From NCBI RefSeq assembly GCF_000802245.2, contig NZ_CP021080.1, positions 4,216,001-4,280,000 of the forward strand: 64,000 nt of DNA, written 5' to 3'. The position numbers were made by a program, and so were the translations under genes. Positions 61,957 to 64,000 of the stretch are shown here, in pieces. The notes below the pieces were generated by a model. It did not search any database. It was given only the letters and a program-made list of their open reading frames with translations, and was not told where the DNA came from. Numbering within the stretch: position 1 is the stretch's first letter; every line of letters begins with the position of its first letter. Origin of the DNA: Streptomyces pluripotens (GTDB lineage: Bacteria; Actinomycetota; Actinomycetes; Streptomycetales; Streptomycetaceae).

Positions 61957-62604
61957 TTACGTTAGTGGGCAGAGATCGGGCTGCGCCCCCGGAGCCTTCC
62001 GAAAGTAATCGCGCACGGGCTGGCTCAACTCCCGTAGGTTCATGTGCCGGTCGGCTGGATCGACAAGGCGCAAGTCTCGAAGACGTCTCGCCATGGCAAC
62101 CTCGGAGACGTTGAACAGCGCTGCGAGCGCTGCCGCTTCTTGGACACCGCTCGCCCAATGTCGCTTGACCCAGTTACGCGGCATGAGTAGGCAGGCCGCG
62201 AAATAATCACAAATCTGCTCTGCGATGCGGTAGCGATCCTCGTCGGTTGAGCCCATACGGCTGTAAATCTCCTTGATGAATGGATGGTCGAGCACATGCT
62301 TGAACTCGTGGCCGAGCGTGAAGCGGCGACGAGTGCCGCTGTCGTCCTGATTCACTACAACGAGCCAGCGTCCACGACTCCATTGCGAGAATCCAGAGAT
62401 CCCGCCTAGCCGTCGCCTAGGCTCAACTTTGACTTCAACCCGTGGCAGCTCCGAGATAAGCCCGACGTCCACGGCCGGCTCACGCTGTCCGAGTAGCTCA
62501 AGCAGGAGTATTGCCTGCCGTTCGGCAACGCCTCTTGCTTCGCGCAACGTCAACGGACGTAGCGGCATAAGCCCCCGAACTTGTCGAATGATAGATGTAT
62601 TCAT
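61957..62604 (-). CDS. ImmA/IrrE-family metallopeptidase
   Basis: 215 aa. Zinc motif LGHEFKHVLDHP (HExxH type), third ligand region AEQICDYFAACLLMPRNWVK. In ICEBs1-like elements ImmA cleaves the ImmR repressor on DNA damage. Placed directly after the XRE gene, its expected partner. Confidence 0.9.
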   Translation of the reverse strand: MNTSIIRQVRGLMPLRPLTLREARGVAERQAILLLELLGQREPAVDVGLISELPRVEVKVEPRRRLGGISGFSQWSRGRWLVVVNQDDSGTRRRFTLGHEFKHVLDHPFIKEIYSRMGSTDEDRYRIAEQICDYFAACLLMPRNWVKRHWASGVQEAAALAALFNVSEVAMARRLRDLRLVDPADRHMNLRELSQPVRDYFRKAPGAQPDLCPLT

Positions 62605-62618
62605 ACGTAGTCTCCTTT

Positions 62619-62981
62619 CTACTGGTCGGGCGTGTCACCGTCGTACTTCTCGATGATTTCTTGAATCTCCTCGGCGGCTTGACGCAGTGCTTCGCCGCGG
62701 AGTCCCATTTTTGCCCTGAGGTAGGGGGCGATGTCTGGGAGTCCTTTTGGCGGTGTTACGCCGATGTAGGCGAAGGCGTCGTTCTCGTCCAGCTCCAGTG
62801 TTCTCACGAGTTGCTGGACATGTTCGGCCGACGGGCTATCCACCTGATTATTTAGTAGCCGTCTAATCGTCATGATATTGACGCCGCTTGCCGCTTCGAG
62901 TTGCCGTAGGCTTAGCCCGGATATTTGTCGTCCCTGCTCCAAGTATTGGCCCAGGGTGGTTGGTTTTTTGGATTCCTCCAT
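62619..62981 (-). CDS. XRE-family repressor (ImmR-like)
   Basis: 120 aa. HTH LGQYLEQGRQISGLSLRQLE, ASGVNIMTIRRLLNNQV, then a helical dimerisation region. It lies 14 bp upstream of the immA-like gene. The 77 bp upstream (62982-63058) is A/T rich with TATAGTTAATTT-like sequence, a good promoter/operator for the lysogeny switch. Confidence 0.88.
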   Translation of the reverse strand: MEESKKPTTLGQYLEQGRQISGLSLRQLEAASGVNIMTIRRLLNNQVDSPSAEHVQQLVRTLELDENDAFAYIGVTPPKGLPDIAPYLRAKMGLRGEALRQAAEEIQEIIEKYDGDTPDQ

Positions 62982-63058
62982 TTAGTTGTTCCCCCTATGA
63001 AATTAACTATAAACGAAGTGTGTTGATTTCGACACGGTGGAATTTACAACGCTTATGG

Positions 63059-63700
63059 TTATTTCCCTGGGTCATCTGGTAGCGTGCGAAGTAGCCGCAG
63101 TATGTGACTAGTCTTTTCCGTGCTGACATGCAGGTGCTTCCGCAACTCGTCGCGCGTGATCGGCTTGCCGTGCTCTGTCCGGTACGCGGCGTCGGCGGCG
63201 CGGGCCGCCTCAAGCAACTCGTCCTCACCGGCGTCGGCCTTGTCCCCGTGCTCGTGCAGCTCCGTACCGGGTGGCACGGCTTCGTCCTGCTCGTCCTCGT
63301 CGTCCTGGCTGCGTAGGACGGCCAAGTGCGACAGCAGACCGAGGACGGCAGGCGGGACGGCACCGACCACCACGACGATCGGCCACGTCACCGTGAGCAC
63401 CTTGGCCGCGATCAGGTGCCAAGCGGCATTACCGACCAGCGACAGCCCGATGGCCCCAATCGCGTTCCAGCGGGCGAAGTGGCGTGCTCGCTCGGAGCGC
63501 GTCACACCAGACAGCCACACTCGCGTAGCAGTCGTCGCATACGCATCTATGGTGCAGGGAAGCAGCGGCGACAGAGCCTCCGGCCATCCAGTCGCAGCAG
63601 CGAGAGCGCGCAGACCGGAGAAGCTACTGACGGCCGCTGAACACGCGGTGACGGCCATGCCCGCCACCACCCACCAGTCGCGCGGCTGGGCCCTACTCAT
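63059..63700 (-). CDS. DUF2637 (SpdA-like) membrane protein
   Basis: 213 aa with about four membrane segments (VVAGMAVTACSAAVSSFSGL, WNAIGAIGLSLVGNAAWHLI, TWPIVVVVGAVPPAVLGLLS) and a C-terminal winged-helix-like tail (HGKPITRDELRKHLHVS). Similar proteins occur in AICEs and plasmids of Streptomyces near replication and transfer genes. Confidence 0.82.
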   Translation of the reverse strand: MSRAQPRDWWVVAGMAVTACSAAVSSFSGLRALAAATGWPEALSPLLPCTIDAYATTATRVWLSGVTRSERARHFARWNAIGAIGLSLVGNAAWHLIAAKVLTVTWPIVVVVGAVPPAVLGLLSHLAVLRSQDDEDEQDEAVPPGTELHEHGDKADAGEDELLEAARAADAAYRTEHGKPITRDELRKHLHVSTEKTSHILRLLRTLPDDPGK

Positions 63701-64000
63701 AGTCGGCCTCGCTCAACTCCGCACTCAGCAAGCCGATCGCTTCGTCATGCAGCGCCACGACGAACAACTCGTCGGCGGGCGCGGGCATCCGCGCGACGAC
63801 GTTGGCCATGACCTCGCCTCGGGCCTCGGTCGGCACCGTCACCAGCACGCGGGGCACAACGTCGGCGGGGCCGAGCTGTCCTTGCCCTACGAAGTCGGTG
63901 TACGCCAGGAACTTCCCGCGCAGCGTCGGCACAGCCTCGGTGGCAAGGTCGACTTCTACCCACCAGTGGTCGGTGATGCCGTCTGCGGAGATCGACAGGT
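63693..64000 (-). CDS. Replication-relaxation family protein, C-terminal part (runs off window)
   Basis: The frame is open to the window edge: ISADGITDHWWVEVDLATEA, VPTLRGKFLAYTDFVGQGQL and ends LSEADYE. The E-V-D-x-x-T-E block with a Lys a few residues on is the nuclease-like signature of the replication-relaxation family, used for initiation of replication or transfer. The N-terminus lies beyond 64000. Stop overlaps the DUF2637 start. Confidence 0.75.
   Translation of the reverse strand, partial: LSISADGITDHWWVEVDLATEAVPTLRGKFLAYTDFVGQGQLGPADVVPRVLVTVPTEARGEVMANVVARMPAPADELFVVALHDEAIGLLSAELSEADYE

Overview
The window is high-GC actinobacterial chromosome, almost certainly Streptomyces. The evidence is a strong third-position G/C bias with long antisense open frames, GTG/TTG (and apparently CTG) starts, an HrdD-type sigma factor with a SigR-type promoter, a SepX-like division protein, a DUF6227 protein and AICE-type mobile-element genes. 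Two accessory regions interrupt otherwise ordinary core and regulatory genes.

1-8.7 kb: a membrane Ser/Thr kinase; a 5'-truncated group II intron relic; then a MacAB-like export operon (adaptor with peptidoglycan-binding-like segment, ABC ATPase, FtsX-type permease). This operon diverges from an OmpR-type response regulator and histidine kinase pair. A lipoprotein gene after the kinase carries almost the same upstream block as the export operon, which suggests one envelope-stress regulon.

8.9-20.4 kb: an island at a tRNA-Arg(CCU) gene. A 40-bp copy of the tRNA 3' half at 10072-10111 repeats the one inside the intact tRNA (20302-20377), giving a ~10.2-kb element. Inside lie small unknown genes, a tyrosine-integrase fragment fused to an IS3-family transposase, a complete group II intron inside that transposase (12708-14884), IS21 remains, an MBL-fold hydrolase, and an intact ISL3-family transposon (17113-19569) with 21-bp inverted repeats and a perfect 8-bp target duplication. 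That transposon carries a SUKH (SMI1/KNR4) cargo gene. A frameshifted conjugative relaxase/helicase relic lies just outside the left repeat, suggesting repeated insertion at this tRNA.

20.4-58.2 kb: mostly core genes. They include a tautomerase, Bcr-type efflux with a LysR regulator, a methyltransferase, an M6 protease, a TetR/DHA2 efflux pair, a MarR/dioxygenase pair, a decayed acetyltransferase, hrdD with a TetR gene, a WYL/DHA2 pair, an L,D-transpeptidase, a P1 peptidase, LtrA, mscL, mtnP, FmdB, a K+/H+ antiporter, a penicillin acylase with a Gly/Thr-repeat spacer, and the run galU-moeA-moaC-mog-GNAT-sepX.

58.3-64 kb: a second integrative element begins at a tRNA-Ala(CGC) gene. A large serine recombinase reads on through the antisense of the tRNA and its terminator. 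Upstream are a tyrosine recombinase that reads through a second, different tRNA 3' fragment, then an excisionase, ImmA-type peptidase, XRE repressor, DUF2637 protein and the end of a replication-relaxation-like gene, running off the window. Functions are inferred by reading translations; no database search was possible.
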